The notes: generated by a model from the sequence alone, not told the origin. Numbered from the stretch's first letter, positions 12,655 to 25,345 are shown. The stretch: DNA of 64,000 nt from Glossina fuscipes (GCF_014805625.2 NW_023998455.1:1429787-1493786), one strand, 5' to 3'. Numbers and translations: made by a program.

Positions 12655-13990
12655 AAATCGATTAAAAGGCCTGCGACTGTATGCACAGTCGTCTCTTGCA
12701 ATTAGTACTCGCCGGTACGATTAACCATGGATGGATATACGTTCAGACATATATGAATAAGCTCCGTGTATGTCCGTCCGTATGCCCATTGAAATGATTC
12801 CTATCACTTCCTAAATCATACACTAAGTAGCCTTCATCGATAGTAACCGTAAAACCGTTCGAATTATGTATACCTAGAAATTCGGCCGTCCCTACGTCCA
12901 TTTTTCGTTTCATAAATTATAGACTATTTTTCATTGGCGATAAAAGGCCTGCGACTGTTCGAGCTCATCTCTTCTTTAAAATAACTGCAATTACTCATCC
13001 CTGGTAAGAACAGTTAAATTGATTGATATATGTCTGAGCATATGTCCATGTCTCTAATCGTTCGCTTATATCTATCCCTGCGTCCCCTAAAATATTTCCT
13101 ATTACTCCATAAGTTATGTAAGCTATGTAGCCTTCATCGATGACAATAGCAAAATCGTTCGTTCTATCCATTGAACCGTCCCTACGTCCATTCATGTATC
13201 TGTCACCGCTCATGAATCATACATTATTTTTTATTGGTAACAACACCTCAATTGCCTACTTTTTTGATTGATTATAATGTCAATCCATCCATGTGCCCAT
13301 TGAAATAACTCTTACTATTTTATAAGTCATGTCGATGGAAATAATAGTCAAATTGGTCTAACTATGTTTAACTATATGTCTATCCATTTGTCCGTCCATC
13401 TGTCCATTCCAATAATTACTATAGTTCTTCAAATCGTGCACTTTCAAATTTTTATTGGTGAAGACAACTAAATTGTTTCCTCTACGACTAAGTATACATC
13501 CATCCATTTGTCCACCAGTGTGTATCGCCCCCTCTGTCTATTAAAATAATTATTATTATTAGTAAGAATGTTTTGTCGCTTAGAAGTATTATATATCTGA
13601 TTATAACTGAACTTTTATATGAAGTGATTGTAGGCTTATTCGTCTGTCCATTCGTCTTTTCATTGCTGCGAGTGGTAATGTTTCATAAAATCGTGGTCTT
13701 CATCGGTGAGAACAGTTAAATCTATTAAACTATTTGTACCCATATGTCTACATGTTCGTCCGTTCATGTACGTCCATATGTCTATTCATTGAAATAACTT
13801 GTACCGCCTTTTAACACAAATGAAATCTTTGGAACCACTTTTCATTCTATATATCTCCATCTGTCCTAACGGTTGTCCACTGAAGTAACTTCTATAAATT
13901 CATAACATTGATCTTTCACTATGTATTCTTCATTGGCGAAATCATTGAAACTATGACTAAACATGTCTTCATTTGTCGATGTACCTGACT
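12655..13990. repeat. Very degenerate tandem array, unit roughly 100-150 bp
   Basis: Words such as GTCCGTCC, CATTGAAATAATTCCTAT, TAAGTCATACA and TAGCCTTCATCGATG recur through the region. The (C)ATTGAAATAA-type word is near 12787, 13302, 13405, 13547, 13785 and 13878. GGCCTGCGACTGT is seen at about 12667 and 12947. Spacing varies because of indels. No unit is intact enough to define a consensus by eye. Confidence 0.7.
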
Positions 13991-14096
13991 CACTTGCGTT
14001 TACAAAACTTTCTCTAAAATATCAAACTTTATCTTAAATCGTTTATTTTGAGTCTCGTTAGTTTGGATTCAAAGTTTAGTTGAAATGTTGTGTTGC

Positions 14097-14288
14097 TTAA
14101 CACTTTACCGACCGACAGTGTATTGATAGTCTTTTTGGCCGTTGTCGGCTTACATAGCGATAGCCTATTAATTGGAATTTTATCTGATGATAAGCAAAAC
14201 ACAGACATTCCGCATGATAGCCTAAGCCAAGAGAGACTTCGCCCAAAGAAGAATCCTTCGGCCGAGCGGCCAATCATTAAAGTGTTAA
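14097..14288. mobile_element. Short MITE with TTAA flanks (piggyBac-like ends)
   Basis: The perfect 12-bp inverted repeats CTTAACACTTTA (14096-14107) and TAAAGTGTTAAG (14278-14289) enclose about 170 bp. Each repeat includes a TTAA at its outer side, so the element can be read as TTAA, 184 bp beginning CACTTTA and ending TAAAGTG, then TTAA. Duplication of TTAA on insertion is a hallmark of the piggyBac superfamily; the assignment here rests only on the ends. There is no transposase. The interior has short GC-rich words (CGGCCGAGCGGCC) but the open frames on either strand look accidental. Confidence 0.7.
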
Positions 14289-15160
14289 GATAAATTTTCC
14301 CTTGAATCGTTGATGGATGTTTGTTATATTGCTTTTCACATACCTTATATATTTATACATATATCTGCGTATATTCATGTGTGTGAGCGCATGTTTTTAT
14401 CCTGTTAATATAACCGCTTAGCTATAGTCAAACATTATTACTTACTAAAAAAATGCAAGCAAAATATTATCATATATGAATAGCGGGGGAATTGCTTACG
14501 CTTATGCTTTATTAAATCAGCTCCACGTTATTTTTCAAAAACATATATATATATATATATATGGAGCGACAACCAAAAACCAGTGGTTATTATTTAAGAG
14601 ATTCTGTTTAACTTACATTTAACGTCGGTTTCTGGTTTGCTTTTTTTTTTCTCTCTGTCTTTTTAACTTTATTTCCTGTTTTTAAGTTTTGCTTAAATCG
14701 AATTTAGTTAGTTTTATAAAAAGAGATTTGTCCAATTTCATTATATAATGTTTGTTGCCACCAGAAGAAGTAGCTGAACGATGGAAAGTGATTTAATAAA
14801 AATGCAAAAAAAAAAAAAGTTTAAGATTAAATTTTTTTAAATGTAATTTAAAAACAAACTTGAAAGTCCCTGCTGTGGAAGATCACCTAGGGGGCTAGTT
14901 AGTTAAAAGATTTATCTTGCACATTTAGATAAGACATGCATAAATTTTTGTTAGTGTGCGTTAAGTCTTCTTCTAAACTAAATGATTTCATTTCCAATGA
15001 TAAGGATTTTCATTAATTAATCGGCCTACATACAGCGCATATAAATAAGGTTTCCTTAAACTCACTAGTATTTTTGATTATAATTGACTGTTCAGCTCTA
15101 TTATGTAACAAATTGTGAAAAAACGAATGTGGAAAAAATCTCAATTGAAATCACTTTTTC
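14289..15160. other. No gene recognised; TA microsatellite
   Basis: A TA run lies at about 14543-14562. The rest is AT-rich with poly-T and poly-A runs. Confidence 0.4.
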
Positions 15161-15164
15161 ATCA

Positions 15165-15900
15165 TGCCAGCATAAGGTTTCACATAAAGCTGGATCCTCG
15201 ATCCAAAGAATGAAAAGACTTCTTCTTCTCCTTAGCTATTATATGATCATAGCTATGGAGGATACAAGTGTAGTAGACTTTATGTGAATTAGTCAACATA
15301 AGCTATCACTTAAAGGTGGATCCTCGATCCAAAGAACGAAAAGGCCTCTTCTTCTTTTTCTTCACTACTACCCGTTCGTAATTATGGAAGGTAAAAGTGT
15401 ATTAGACTGTACGGAAATCAGCCAGCATAAGCTTTCACATAAAGGTGTATCCTCTATCCAAAGAATGAAGAGACTTCTTCTTCTTCTTCTCCTTAGCTAT
15501 TTTATCGTCATAGCTATGGAGGATGCAAGTGTAGTAGACTTTATGTGCATTAGCCAACATAAGCTTTCACATAAAGCTGGATCCTCGATCCAAAGAATGA
15601 AGAGACTTCTTCTTCTTCTTCTCCTTAGCTATTATATCGTCATAGCTATGGAGGATACAAGTGTAGTAGACTTTATGTGAATTAGTCAACATAAGCTATC
15701 ACTTAAAGGTGGACCCCCGATCCAAAGAACGAAAAGGCTTCTTCTTCTTCTCCTTAGCTATTATATCGTCATAGCTATGGAGTATACAAGTGTAGTAGAC
15801 TCTCTATGAATTAGCCAACATAAGATTTAACTTAAAGGTGGATCCTCAATCCAAAGAATGAAAACACTTCTTCTTCTTCTACCTTCATAGCTATAGAAGC
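15165..15900. repeat. Tandem array of 126-132-bp units with internal (CTT)n
   Basis: About six units, anchored on CARCATAAGCTTTCAC at about 15168, 15294, 15423, 15555, 15687 and 15816. Unit lengths are about 126, 129, 132, 132 and 129. The differences reflect the number of CTT triplets in the internal TTCTTCTTCT run. Because each length is a multiple of three, one plus frame reads through with few stops (open 15084-15287 and 15384-15680). Its product is only the repeated unit with a poly-Leu stretch. I regard this as a satellite rather than a gene. Confidence 0.9.
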
Positions 15901-17235
15901 CGTACACAGTATAGATATATATAGATATTGTAGTAGGTAAGCGCCTCTTTAGCAATATAAAGCAAGTGTGTAAGAAAACGATAAAAACAATTCTAAGCCC
16001 TATCCTAGAACACTGTTCTCATCTTAGAAGGCTGTCTACAATGTTAAGAGAGACTTTATTCCATTTGTTTGAAAAAGTTTGTCTTTAACATTTTTCTCGA
16101 AACTTTTATAATTAAAAATCCTGTCCATATATATATATATATATATATGTTGAAACATCTTCTTCCATTTGGTAACAAACAATTTGAATATTTTGAAGCA
16201 CATTCACGCTTGATGTCATATAAGCTGGAAGCATATGTCATCTTGTCGTTTTCGTTAAGCGATTATAGAAATTTTGGGTTGGCAGGGGAGGAGGGGGAAA
16301 AAAAAAGATTGTATGGCAGTGATTTAATTTCCTACATATAATATCGTCGCCATCGCCGACTGATTTTTGTTTGTTTACGCGAGGCCAGATAAACCAAGAG
16401 ACATTTTTTTCCAATGCACGCTTGTCCCGCGTACTAAAAATAAATAAATCACCAACATATAAAAGAGCAAGAAAAATCTATGTAGAATAGATGTACATGT
16501 TTATGTGTGCATAGGTATATGGCATCTATGGATATTATACATATATACACATGCATATGTATATGTATAGTATACCTGCCTGTAAACTATATATGCATGT
16601 GCTTGCTGTTCCGAATATATATATGATGTGCGTGATGTGTACGATGAGATTTTCTATATGGCAAGCGAAGTGTATGCTTAAAAGTTGAAACACACATAAA
16701 ATACTCTCTCACAACATATATATATATTTTTAGTGCTCCCCTAGAACCAGTATAGATGCTATGAATCATTTGTGAACATAAAAAAAAAAAAAAAAAAAAA
16801 ATGGAAAAAAAGTTTTTCCTTTCCTTTTTTGAAATCCCGTATTAAATAACTTAAAAAAAAAACAAGTCGAAAAAAATCTTTAAAATATTTTATATGAAAA
16901 GCGAGAGTTGCCCGAAAAATTAAGGACAAAACGAAAAATGCATGAATAATAAATATATTTACGATAAAAGCATATAAGGTCAACACTATCTCAAGTGAAT
17001 ATAAAGAAGTTATGAAGTATTTTATGCACGGTTAGGTGACCATTTTCAAGCTGAACTTTTTGTGTGGCCAGGCAAGCTTCAATGCTTATAACCTATAACG
17101 CTTTAGATATGGCAGGCGTATGGGGACCCGATCATGTTCATTTCCAAAAAGGACTTGGAGAAACCAGTTCGTGCAGATGAATATGCCAATTAAATGATTT
17201 GCGAAATCATCTCAAAAAAGAGTTATTTTTACAGG
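15901..17235. other. No gene recognised; TA runs and poly-A
   Basis: TA runs at about 16127-16148 and 16720-16730, poly-A at 16780-16801. The frames at 16069-16341 (+) and 16759-16986 (-) consist largely of these runs. Confidence 0.45.
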
Positions 17236-17239
17236 ACGT

Positions 17240-17645
17240 ATGAATTGACCAACGGGATCAATCTCTATGTAAGGTTGAACAAGAATTTTGTGCTTGAAAA
17301 GACGGATGGACTGATGGTATGGTTTATATTGAGCAACAGCCTTTTACTATTTGTGCTTATGATCTTGAGAGCTGCAATGAAATCCCAAGAATAAGTTCAG
17401 TCTAATGTCTGCTAAATAGGACCTAATAGCTTAAGCCTTTTCAGCCGCAGAATAGACAGACGGGCTGACATAGTTTATCGAGCAAGAACCTTTTAGGTTA
17501 GTTTTTTTGCAGACGTGACAATTGTACAACAAGCTCTAAAAAACATATAAACGGACGCACGGACCGACATGATTAAATTGACCTCGAGTCCCAAGCTAGT
17601 CAAGAGGACGCGTATTTAAACACTTTACAGAGTAAAGATTTTTAC
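17240..17645 (+). repeat. Family B interspersed repeat, decayed
   Basis: It contains GAACAAGAATTTTGTGC, two blocks of ACAGACGGGCTGACATAG / ACGCACGGACCGACATG type, GATTAAATTGACC and a CACTTTACAGAG block near 17620. The order resembles the copy at 34655-34997 (AGACGGATAGACATGG, TCGATTAAAAAT, ATCAAGAATGTGCACACTTTATAG). No coding sequence. Confidence 0.45.
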
Positions 17646-17769
17646 ATGTTGTGATCCGAATTACTTACTAGGTACACCTTGCAGTTTATCGGACTTTTTA
17701 CCATTTTCCGACATAGTTCGTTATATTTTTATACGATGGATCATGTTGACATTTGAAACAAGAAGTAAT

Positions 17770-18475
17770 GCTATAATAAGGAAAGAACACCCTACAGTCA
17801 TTCAATCATTTTCTTAATAATACACCACAAACTACACATCATTTTCGTGAAAGCCCTCATATCGAAGGACATCCAGACGTCAATTTGCTTGTCAAAGATT
17901 TTATTATTTTACACTTACATCCCTCATAACAAATGACAAATTTTAGGCTTTTGTCACAATAGAAGAATCTGTCTTCATGAGTGCCCTAAGAACTGGACTT
18001 GGAAATTCGATATGATTAATGTACCAAGGACCAAATTTGATCATAAAATATTAAAAATTAAACTTTGTTGACATTTAAAGACTTAGTTTTCATTGAAACC
18101 TTAGGATCCCATCTGGGACTATGTGGTTCAAATTAGATGAATTTCATTTTGAATGATTTTTGCCAAGAAATAATGAAAATTGGATCTCTTTACCAAATAA
18201 AGATTCAGTACAGGTTCCCTAGGAAGGATTCGAAAAATTGCCACAAAGGCAGAATGTAGAAATACCATGACTTACACTAATTTGCTTTTATGGAGGATTT
18301 TCAGTACCGTTCATGCTTGAGTCAAAGTACGTAAACAAATATTAGACGGACAGACGGACGGACAAATTTAGATCGATTTAGAAAGTGAGTCTAAATCAAG
18401 TCGGCCTGAGTGTTGCAAAGGTCCCCACAAATTTAATATATCCTGTATTGGGTAGGGGTGTGGGATATAATTAAA
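17770..18475 (-). repeat. Family A repeat, about 0.7 kb
   Basis: From the ACACCCTACAGTCATTC side (17787) it runs through two ATATTAAAAATTAAACT / GAAAATTGGATCTC modules and GTTCATGCTTGAGTCAAAG. It then passes the GACAGACGGACGGAC core (18350-18364) to TATATCCTGTATTGGGTAGG at 18437-18456. This is family order on the minus strand. The terminal TAGTCGG hairpin is not visible. Confidence 0.7.
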
Positions 18476-19740
18476 ATACATAACGATAATAATTAATACC
18501 TTCAGAAAATCTCTTCAGCTTAGATGATAAATTAAACGTAGCAATATTTTTTTTTATTTTTCGAGAACGCATAGTCTGCTGCGGTGCTGTGTTGTAGAGT
18601 TAATCTGTTTTAGTTTCGAATAATAAATTCAGAAGCAAATTAAAGGAAAAAGTTATATATCACTTAAAGCGAGTTTCAGTTATTTTACATTATTTGGGTT
18701 TGCTTTTGCTACGAACTTTTTAACTTTCTCTTAAATAGTTGATTATTGTCCGCTATAGATAGGATCGAACGGAAAGCCGGCTCGCATCTATTTGTAGATA
18801 TAGACCTGTAAACGTCAACTTGACAAGAATATGTTCTCTAATTATAGCTTTCAGTTCCGTACCAAGCATAAGCCGATAAGTCGACATTAGATAAGAAGCT
18901 CCGACCAAGACTATTTCGATTCTTCTTAATAGAAATACTCAGTGCTTAGTTACTTCAGATGGTAATCAATATTAAGACAATGACGTCAGCTGGGAGAGAT
19001 TAATTAATTGAAAATTTATTGAATTTTTATTTAGCTTTAATAAAATTGTTTTTTATCGAAACATTTAACCCGAGAACATTCTCGGATATATGAATATTGG
19101 ATTTTACTTTATTACCATATAAAGTCTCATTTCAGTTGTGGGCGACAGATACTGAATGAATTATGTTAGCGAGTAGATTAAGATATTACTGCGAATGATT
19201 GTTAGGAAAACATGTTGCATTATAAAGTCAAACCATGTATGATGGATGAAAGAATTTTAGAATCCAAGTTTTCTAATAAGAAATATTCCACTTCAGTGCA
19301 ATGAGTTTCATTTTAAGAAGAAACTGAGAAATTACTCCCTCTACCGGCTTAGCCATTAAAATAAATGAATTGAGGAAAAAATTTAATGAAGCCATGATTT
19401 TAAGTTGGAAAGCAATAGAGTAACGATCGCATAAATGGTGATAGGAAAATTTTAGTACCGCATGTTTATTTATGATATTCGAACAGGAACGAGGGAAATT
19501 TTTTTTATTATTATTTTTTTTTATTACGGAAAATATTCGAAGAAACTTAATAGTTTTGTTGAAAGACTCTAGAAAGCATAAATAAGTAATCAAATTATAA
19601 TCGGCATGGATCGAATTTCTTACGCGCGCTACGTTTATCTTAACAAAAGGCTAAAAAATAAGAAAAAAGAAAGAGACTTAAAAGAGACTAAAAAATGAGA
19701 AAAGCGAAAAACTTGATTTCCATCATCTACAATATTGAAT
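18476..19740. other. No gene recognised
   Basis: AT-rich DNA. The minus frame 19273-19593 (106 codons) is rich in N, K and F and shows no domain. I do not call it. Confidence 0.4.
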
Positions 19741-19744
19741 AGGC

Positions 19745-20130
19745 GGGGCATAGCATGACATGGCTTTTAGTTTATGAGTAAGAAGCAAAAAAATCCACAA
19801 AACAGAGATGCTCTCACTTTATGTTACACTGTGGACGGGTTCTTCGATCGATTCAAAATTTACATACGAGCAAGAACTTTTAATAGTTTTGCAAATTTGA
19901 AGCGAACATTTTCGTCTTTGCGACCAGGAGAATGTTCTCCGTGGACATTACAATAGCAAACGGGTAAACATGGACGGAGGGACACGCGGACAGACGGACA
20001 CAGGGGCAGATGGACACACGGACAGACGGACACACAGACAGATGGACACTAGCAATCGGACGCACAGACAGACGGACACACAGACAGATGGACACAAGCA
20101 ATCGGACGCACGGACAGATAGAAAGGCGAG
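19745..20130 (+). repeat. Family B repeat with an expanded GGACAGAC minisatellite
   Basis: CACTGTGGACGGG, CAAATTTGAAGCGAACATTTTCGT and GACCAGGAGAATG (19828-19934) match the copy at 34655-34997. From 19970 to about 20122 the short GACAGAC motif of such elements has expanded into some ten GGACACACAGACAGAT-type units. Open frames across it on both strands only encode TDGHTDRRTH-like repeats. Confidence 0.7.
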
Positions 20131-20459
20131 TACACGGACAGTTATAAAAAAAAGTTCAAAACAATAATCATTGCGTGATTAGAGCTGTAATAGATGATCT
20201 CAAATACTCTTTTAAGAAGCTAATCTCTTAATATAAATACGTACTTATCCCGAAACCGAAATAAAAAATAGTTGACTCTACAAATCAGTTTTGAAGGATC
20301 TTTTTAAAAAAAAAAACTCAAATGAAATTTAATTTTTCTTTTCAATCAATTTTTGGAAACATCCCTACGGCGTCGCTTATATATTCAGATTTTTGTTTTG
20401 TAGGTTTTAAGTGCAAAATTCTGATTAATAAGTGTGTAGCAAACACGATTAAAGAAAAA

Positions 20460-20765
20460 AATGTTTATTTTGCGCGAGGCGCCATGCCTAGAGTTATTTA
20501 CCCATTATATAACGAATTTTTAAAATGACGCTTTATAGGAGAAGTGGTCGGGAAAGTGATCTAATCGGAAACATTTAAAATAGCATTCGCTGTTGGCTTA
20601 AAACAAACACATCAGTGTACCAAAATTCTTGAATATATCTCAAAAATATGATAGGTTAAAGAAACGATAATAAGATGGACAGAAGGACAGACATGCTTGA
20701 ATCGATTCAGAAAGTGATGCAAACCTTATACAACAAAAGATACAGAGTACAACAAAAATGTTAAT
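20460..20765 (-). repeat. Family A repeat fragment
   Basis: TTTTTAAAATGACGC, GAAGTGGTCGGGAAAGTGATC, AGTGTACCAAAATTCTTGAATATATCTC and GGACAGAAGGACAGACATGC then AATCGATTCAGAAAGTGAT follow minus-strand family order. The terminal ACCCTACACC end is replaced by other sequence. Confidence 0.6.
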
Positions 20766-21980
20766 AAAGAGAAAATAATCAAATCAACAAATTGAATTCT
20801 GACTGCCAGGTGAACAAAAGAGCTAATATTAAATAAGTGAAAAAAAAAATTATTAATAGGAAAAATTGCAACTCATTATTCACCTTCAAGAATTAGTAGA
20901 ATCGGTGAAAACTTATGAACCTTATACGAAGTCATTGTAGGCTTTGTCATCTTTATCGACCTAAGCAAATAAGCTGCAACATAATTAACATAACTAATAA
21001 GATACAAAAAATAATCTTCAAAACAAAAAAAAAAAAGAAGAAAATAAAAACAAAATTTACATAACAAAAAAATGTTTACGCAAACATACATACATAAGTG
21101 AGGACCTAAGAATGCGTATTAATACGTGTATACGAGTATGTGTGACCATAAACATATAAATTTTATGGCCATAATATGCGGTAAAAATAAAAAAAGCTTT
21201 TCAGTTTGTTTGTTCTCTTGACATATCATACACTCACACCCATACATATACATATTACTTGTCAAAGCACACTACTGCTCTACAAATTGCTAATAAGAAT
21301 AAAACGCACAACAACAATAAGTGAACGACACAATATCATAAAATACAATATAAAGAAAAGTAAAGGAAAAAAAGTCATCGCAAGAACAAAAAATAAACAA
21401 ACGCCATAGAAAAAATAAAACCACAACAACAAAAAGCAGAGAAATCGAAATAAAACTCACGCCAAGGCACTATTTAGTTGAAGAAAAAAAAAAAGTAAAT
21501 AAAAAACAATCGTGTTGTCTACAGTGTTGACTTACTTTGTCTCTTACATTCTCACCAACACACATACTTACACAATGAAGGGAGAATGTTTTTTGTACGA
21601 AATAAACCAAGATGAGAGCAACAACACTTGTGGTTGCATCGAACATGGTCATTGCTGTTGCAAATGATTTTGCGATTGCGAGCGGTTTGAAGTTTTAATA
21701 AGTTTTGTAATGGGTTCAATAGTTTTTAAGAGTGTTAACTAAAAATGGTCTATGATTAATGCTATGCTATGCTATGTTTGTTATTAATTTGTTGCTATTG
21801 TTCAAACAACAAAGTGCCAACACTGAAGTTGACTTCATTTTTATGAGCTAAAGTTACTCACACCAAATGGCTTGAAGTCATACAAGTGACCTCGTGTGCG
21901 TTCGATGCGTTCGCTTGTTTGCATGAAATCATTTTGTTTATAACCGGTTTCAGTCTGTGCTTAGAACTACAATATGAAGG
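20766..21980. other. No gene recognised; A-rich on the plus strand
   Basis: Long A-rich stretches with interspersed AAC and AAAT words. No protein or RNA signal. Confidence 0.4.
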
Positions 21981-21984
21981 AGCA

Positions 21985-22215
21985 AATTGAATGTTACTCT
22001 CAGAAAAGTCAAAAAGGATTTTCGTAAGAACACGTAGCAAAGTAAATTTTACTCTCAAAAAAGTCAAAAAGGTCATTCATAAGCAAAGTAAATTTTACTC
22101 TCGAAAAAGTCAAAAAGGTATTCATAAGATCACACAGAAAAGTCAAAAAGGTGCATTTGTAAGAACACATAGCGAAGTAAATTTTACTTCACAGAAAAGT
22201 CAAAGAAGTGCAAAA
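21985..22215. repeat. Irregular tandem repeat, unit about 33-57 bp
   Basis: The word AGTCAAAAAGG or a near copy occurs at about 22007, 22062, 22108, 22141 and 22198. Copies of AAGTAAATTTTACTC and CATAAGAACAC lie between them. The missing parts in some units explain the uneven spacing. The small open frame across it (21991-22233 +) is a product of the repeat. Confidence 0.8.
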
Positions 22216-25080
22216 CAAAGGCAAATTCAATAAGAAAAAAGCTTTAAATAAAAAAAGCAAAACACATGCAGATATCAATAAGAAAAAAAAGGATAGAAAT
22301 AAAGAATTACAAGGATTGTGTTGTTTGCGGATATTATCGTCCAATTGTCCATAACTGGTCTTTTTTTGAGTATTATGAGAAATTTTCTATGAACACACGT
22401 CCCATAGCCCTTGTCGCGTTAAACCCACTAAAGCTATAAAAGTTTTTAAAATAGCTCCATGACCCTCTCCAAAATTTCTGCATTTAACAATGCTTTATAA
22501 CCTTTTAAATTCAAAAGGCTCTCTTAAGTCTAAGATGCTATCTAACCTATATCTAGCTCCTTACTTTCTCATAATTTGTTACTATACATCCTTTATTGTA
22601 TTGCTTTTAATTTACGGCATAGACCGAATAGATCAAATAATAATATTATTTAGAAATGCAATGTAATAGAAAAATTTTTATATTTTTTGTTTTTACAATA
22701 ATAATAATAATAATAGTAATGAAAAATTAAAATTAAATTTTTTTTCGTATTCTTTATCGTACTGTATCCTCCAAGTAAGAGTACAGCATTTAATTACGTT
22801 CTTTTAAATGCATGTAATTTAAAGTTAATAGCTCCATTCCGATGGATAGAAGATATGTCGTCATTCTGTTTCTTATATAAAAAAAATAGAAATAAAAAAA
22901 TATATATACATAAATAAGAAATAGATAAGAAAACAATAATGTAAGAGGTTGTACCGGGTAACATTTGTCTGCAAACGCGATATGTTCTTCAGAGCGATGC
23001 TTGTAATAAAAAGTCTATTTTTACTAATGCTGACAGACAGTAGGACATACTTAAATCCAAGAATATATATACATTATCAGGCCTCTTAAGATTTCCTTCT
23101 TAGCGTGGCAAACATTTTGTTAATATGAATACAACCCTCGTCTCTAACTAATCGAGCTAACATGTTCGTGTTGCGGTTGCTGTTGCTCCTACATTCTTTC
23201 AGCTCTCAGTCTCAGTCAAGTCGATTCCATGTGTTCACATTTTTCCATTTTTATTCATTCTCGCCGACGCACATAATAATGTTCGTGTTGTCCGTGTTTT
23301 CGTGCGCTTAAAGAATTCATGTTCATTCATGTTTAGCGTAAAAATTACTTATAGATACCAATAAGCATTCAAAAAAGTATCTATGTAACAGTAGCGAAGA
23401 TAAACTTCATAATTTCAGAATAAAATAAAAAATTAAATCTTAATCGGCAGCGTTTAATTTTTGTAGACAACTTTAATGATGATCATAGTCTATTCAATAA
23501 GTTTTCGGATGTTTGTCGATAAAACTAAAAAAACACTTGGATTGAATGAAAAGCAATAAATAAAAGTGTTTTCGTGATTTCTCGTTAAAAAAAAATAAAA
23601 AAAAAATTTCGTAAAATATTTCTTTATTTTTAATTAAATTTCAAAAGAGGAAACCAAAAGAATTTATTAAGAAAGAAAAAAACAAAAAAAAAAAAGCCAA
23701 GAAAGGAGTAAAAGATTGAAGGGGAAAAAATCTTTTTAAAAATTGTTTTAATGCCATATTCTCATTAATAGTGCAGGCTTAAGCTTGCTCGGCCTGTGTA
23801 TATATTTAAAGTGTTTTTTTCTTCTCTTTTTTCTTTTTTGTGAAATTCTACAACTTTATAAACCTGTTTGCTGGCTATTCTCCCTTACGTTTTGCGTCGG
23901 CCACGGTTTTACCTTTTCGTTGTTTTTTTTTTTTTCATTCGTTCATATATTTACGCCTTTTTGTCTACATGTGTATTGCTTAAACTGAATAACAAAAACA
24001 ATAATAATTACTTTAAGCTTTAAAAGTTTATTTATATATATTAATACATATATATAAAGGTGTGTTTAATTATTTATGCATTAAATAAGCGGCTGATTCA
24101 TTAACTTTAAAAAAAATATACCAAATTTGCCGGTTAAATAATTTGTCAACTACAACAACTACAACTACTGCTTAGCACTTTTGCTTAAAACCAAAAAGTG
24201 ATATAAGGTAAGACATTAAACTATTTTTTTAATATATTTCTTTCTTTAACCTTTAACTTTAAGTAATAAACAAACAAATAAAGGTCAAATAAAGAGAATA
24301 TATTTTTTTTTTTGTTATCGCTTTTTATATCTCGCTCTCACTTGCTATGTTTTCCCTTTTTTTATATTTTATTTCTCATTTTTCTTAAAATTATTAATTA
24401 CCAGTCAAAAGTTCATTAAGTATCATTACATTGTTAAAGTTTAAAGGAGAAGTAAATCAAGTTTAAAGGCGTTAATCATCAAATCAATTAAATAAATTTG
24501 TTAGTAAAACTTATCGTTTGAATATAGAAAAACCAAAAAAAGGTTAAGAGGAGCAAAAAATAAAAACAAATTATATATCAATGTAGATAGTATTGAGCCA
24601 CACAACTGAAAATAATTTTAGTCTACCTTAAAGACCACACTAACAGAGTGATTGGGCTGATCTATTGAAGATCTCATGAAGTCGGCGTTATTTTCGAACT
24701 GTTTTAAATGTATTTTAGTTTTGAAATTCATATACCAGTTAATTAAAAAAATCTTATTGGAAATTCCGTGAAAGAAATGAGATTTGCAAGTTGATTGAAT
24801 AATCCGTACATTCGTCCATAGGTCCATCCGTTGTAAAACTTGTTTTACACTCTTCAAATGCAATATACTTTGGCTGTATATAATAATGCGGTCCAGTTAC
24901 GAACATATGTTTAGTAGAAATGGAGAAAAATGTACAACTTGTAGGAGATAATCATCTAAAATTTAAATAAATGTTTATCATGGCTTGTTTCAAACTGGTC
25001 TGATGGCTCCAACTGGTTTCTAAACAAATATATTGTAGTATTGAAGAAGTAGGACTAATTCAATTTTTTGTTTTTTAAAT
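22216..25080. other. No gene recognised; AT-rich, with one less AT-rich patch
   Basis: The sequence is dominated by A/T homopolymers and TAA repeats (22690-22716). A patch at about 23105-23330 is less AT-rich, has CAG/CAA words on the minus strand and TCAGTC words on the plus strand. It might be regulatory, but nothing decides it. Confidence 0.4.
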
Positions 25081-25089
25081 CAATTTCGT

Positions 25090-25345
25090 CCTCTTCTCGA
25101 GAATAGATCCACGCAAACGACGCATAGCACTTAAATAATATTGCTTGTTAAGACTTTAGTCCGAAGCCGGGAAAATTCATAGTCCACAATACAAGCTTGA
25201 TCGAAGAAAACTGTTAACGTCACTATGATGTTTGATCGGCTTAAGCGCGATTTGGTTCGGTCTTAGCTCACCTTTTGCACAAAATTCGCTGGATTAATCA
25301 TACGCGTAGATCCAAGTGCATTTCACAACCGATGAACAATGAAAA
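25090..25345 (-). pseudogene. Mariner transposase relic (catalytic-domain part)
   Basis: The minus strand encodes, over two frames, TWIYAYD (about 25305-25285), then SEF-AKGE-RPN, then VTLTVFFDQACIVDYEFSRL (about 25225-25165). After a frameshift it continues QYYLSAMRRLRGSI. Mariner (DD34D) transposases show the same order: a DExW block, an RxKGE-P block, a VMLTVFFD block, and a YYLxVxRRLR block. The Asp-Glu before TW is replaced here, there are stop codons and at least one frameshift, and the N- and C-terminal parts are missing. No inverted repeats are seen around it. It is dead and old. The subfamily is uncertain. Confidence 0.8.

Noticed and set aside
15165..15900. CRISPR-like regularly spaced repeat
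   Set aside because: Units are 126-132 bp, similar along their whole length, with no unique spacers, and the DNA is clearly animal-like.
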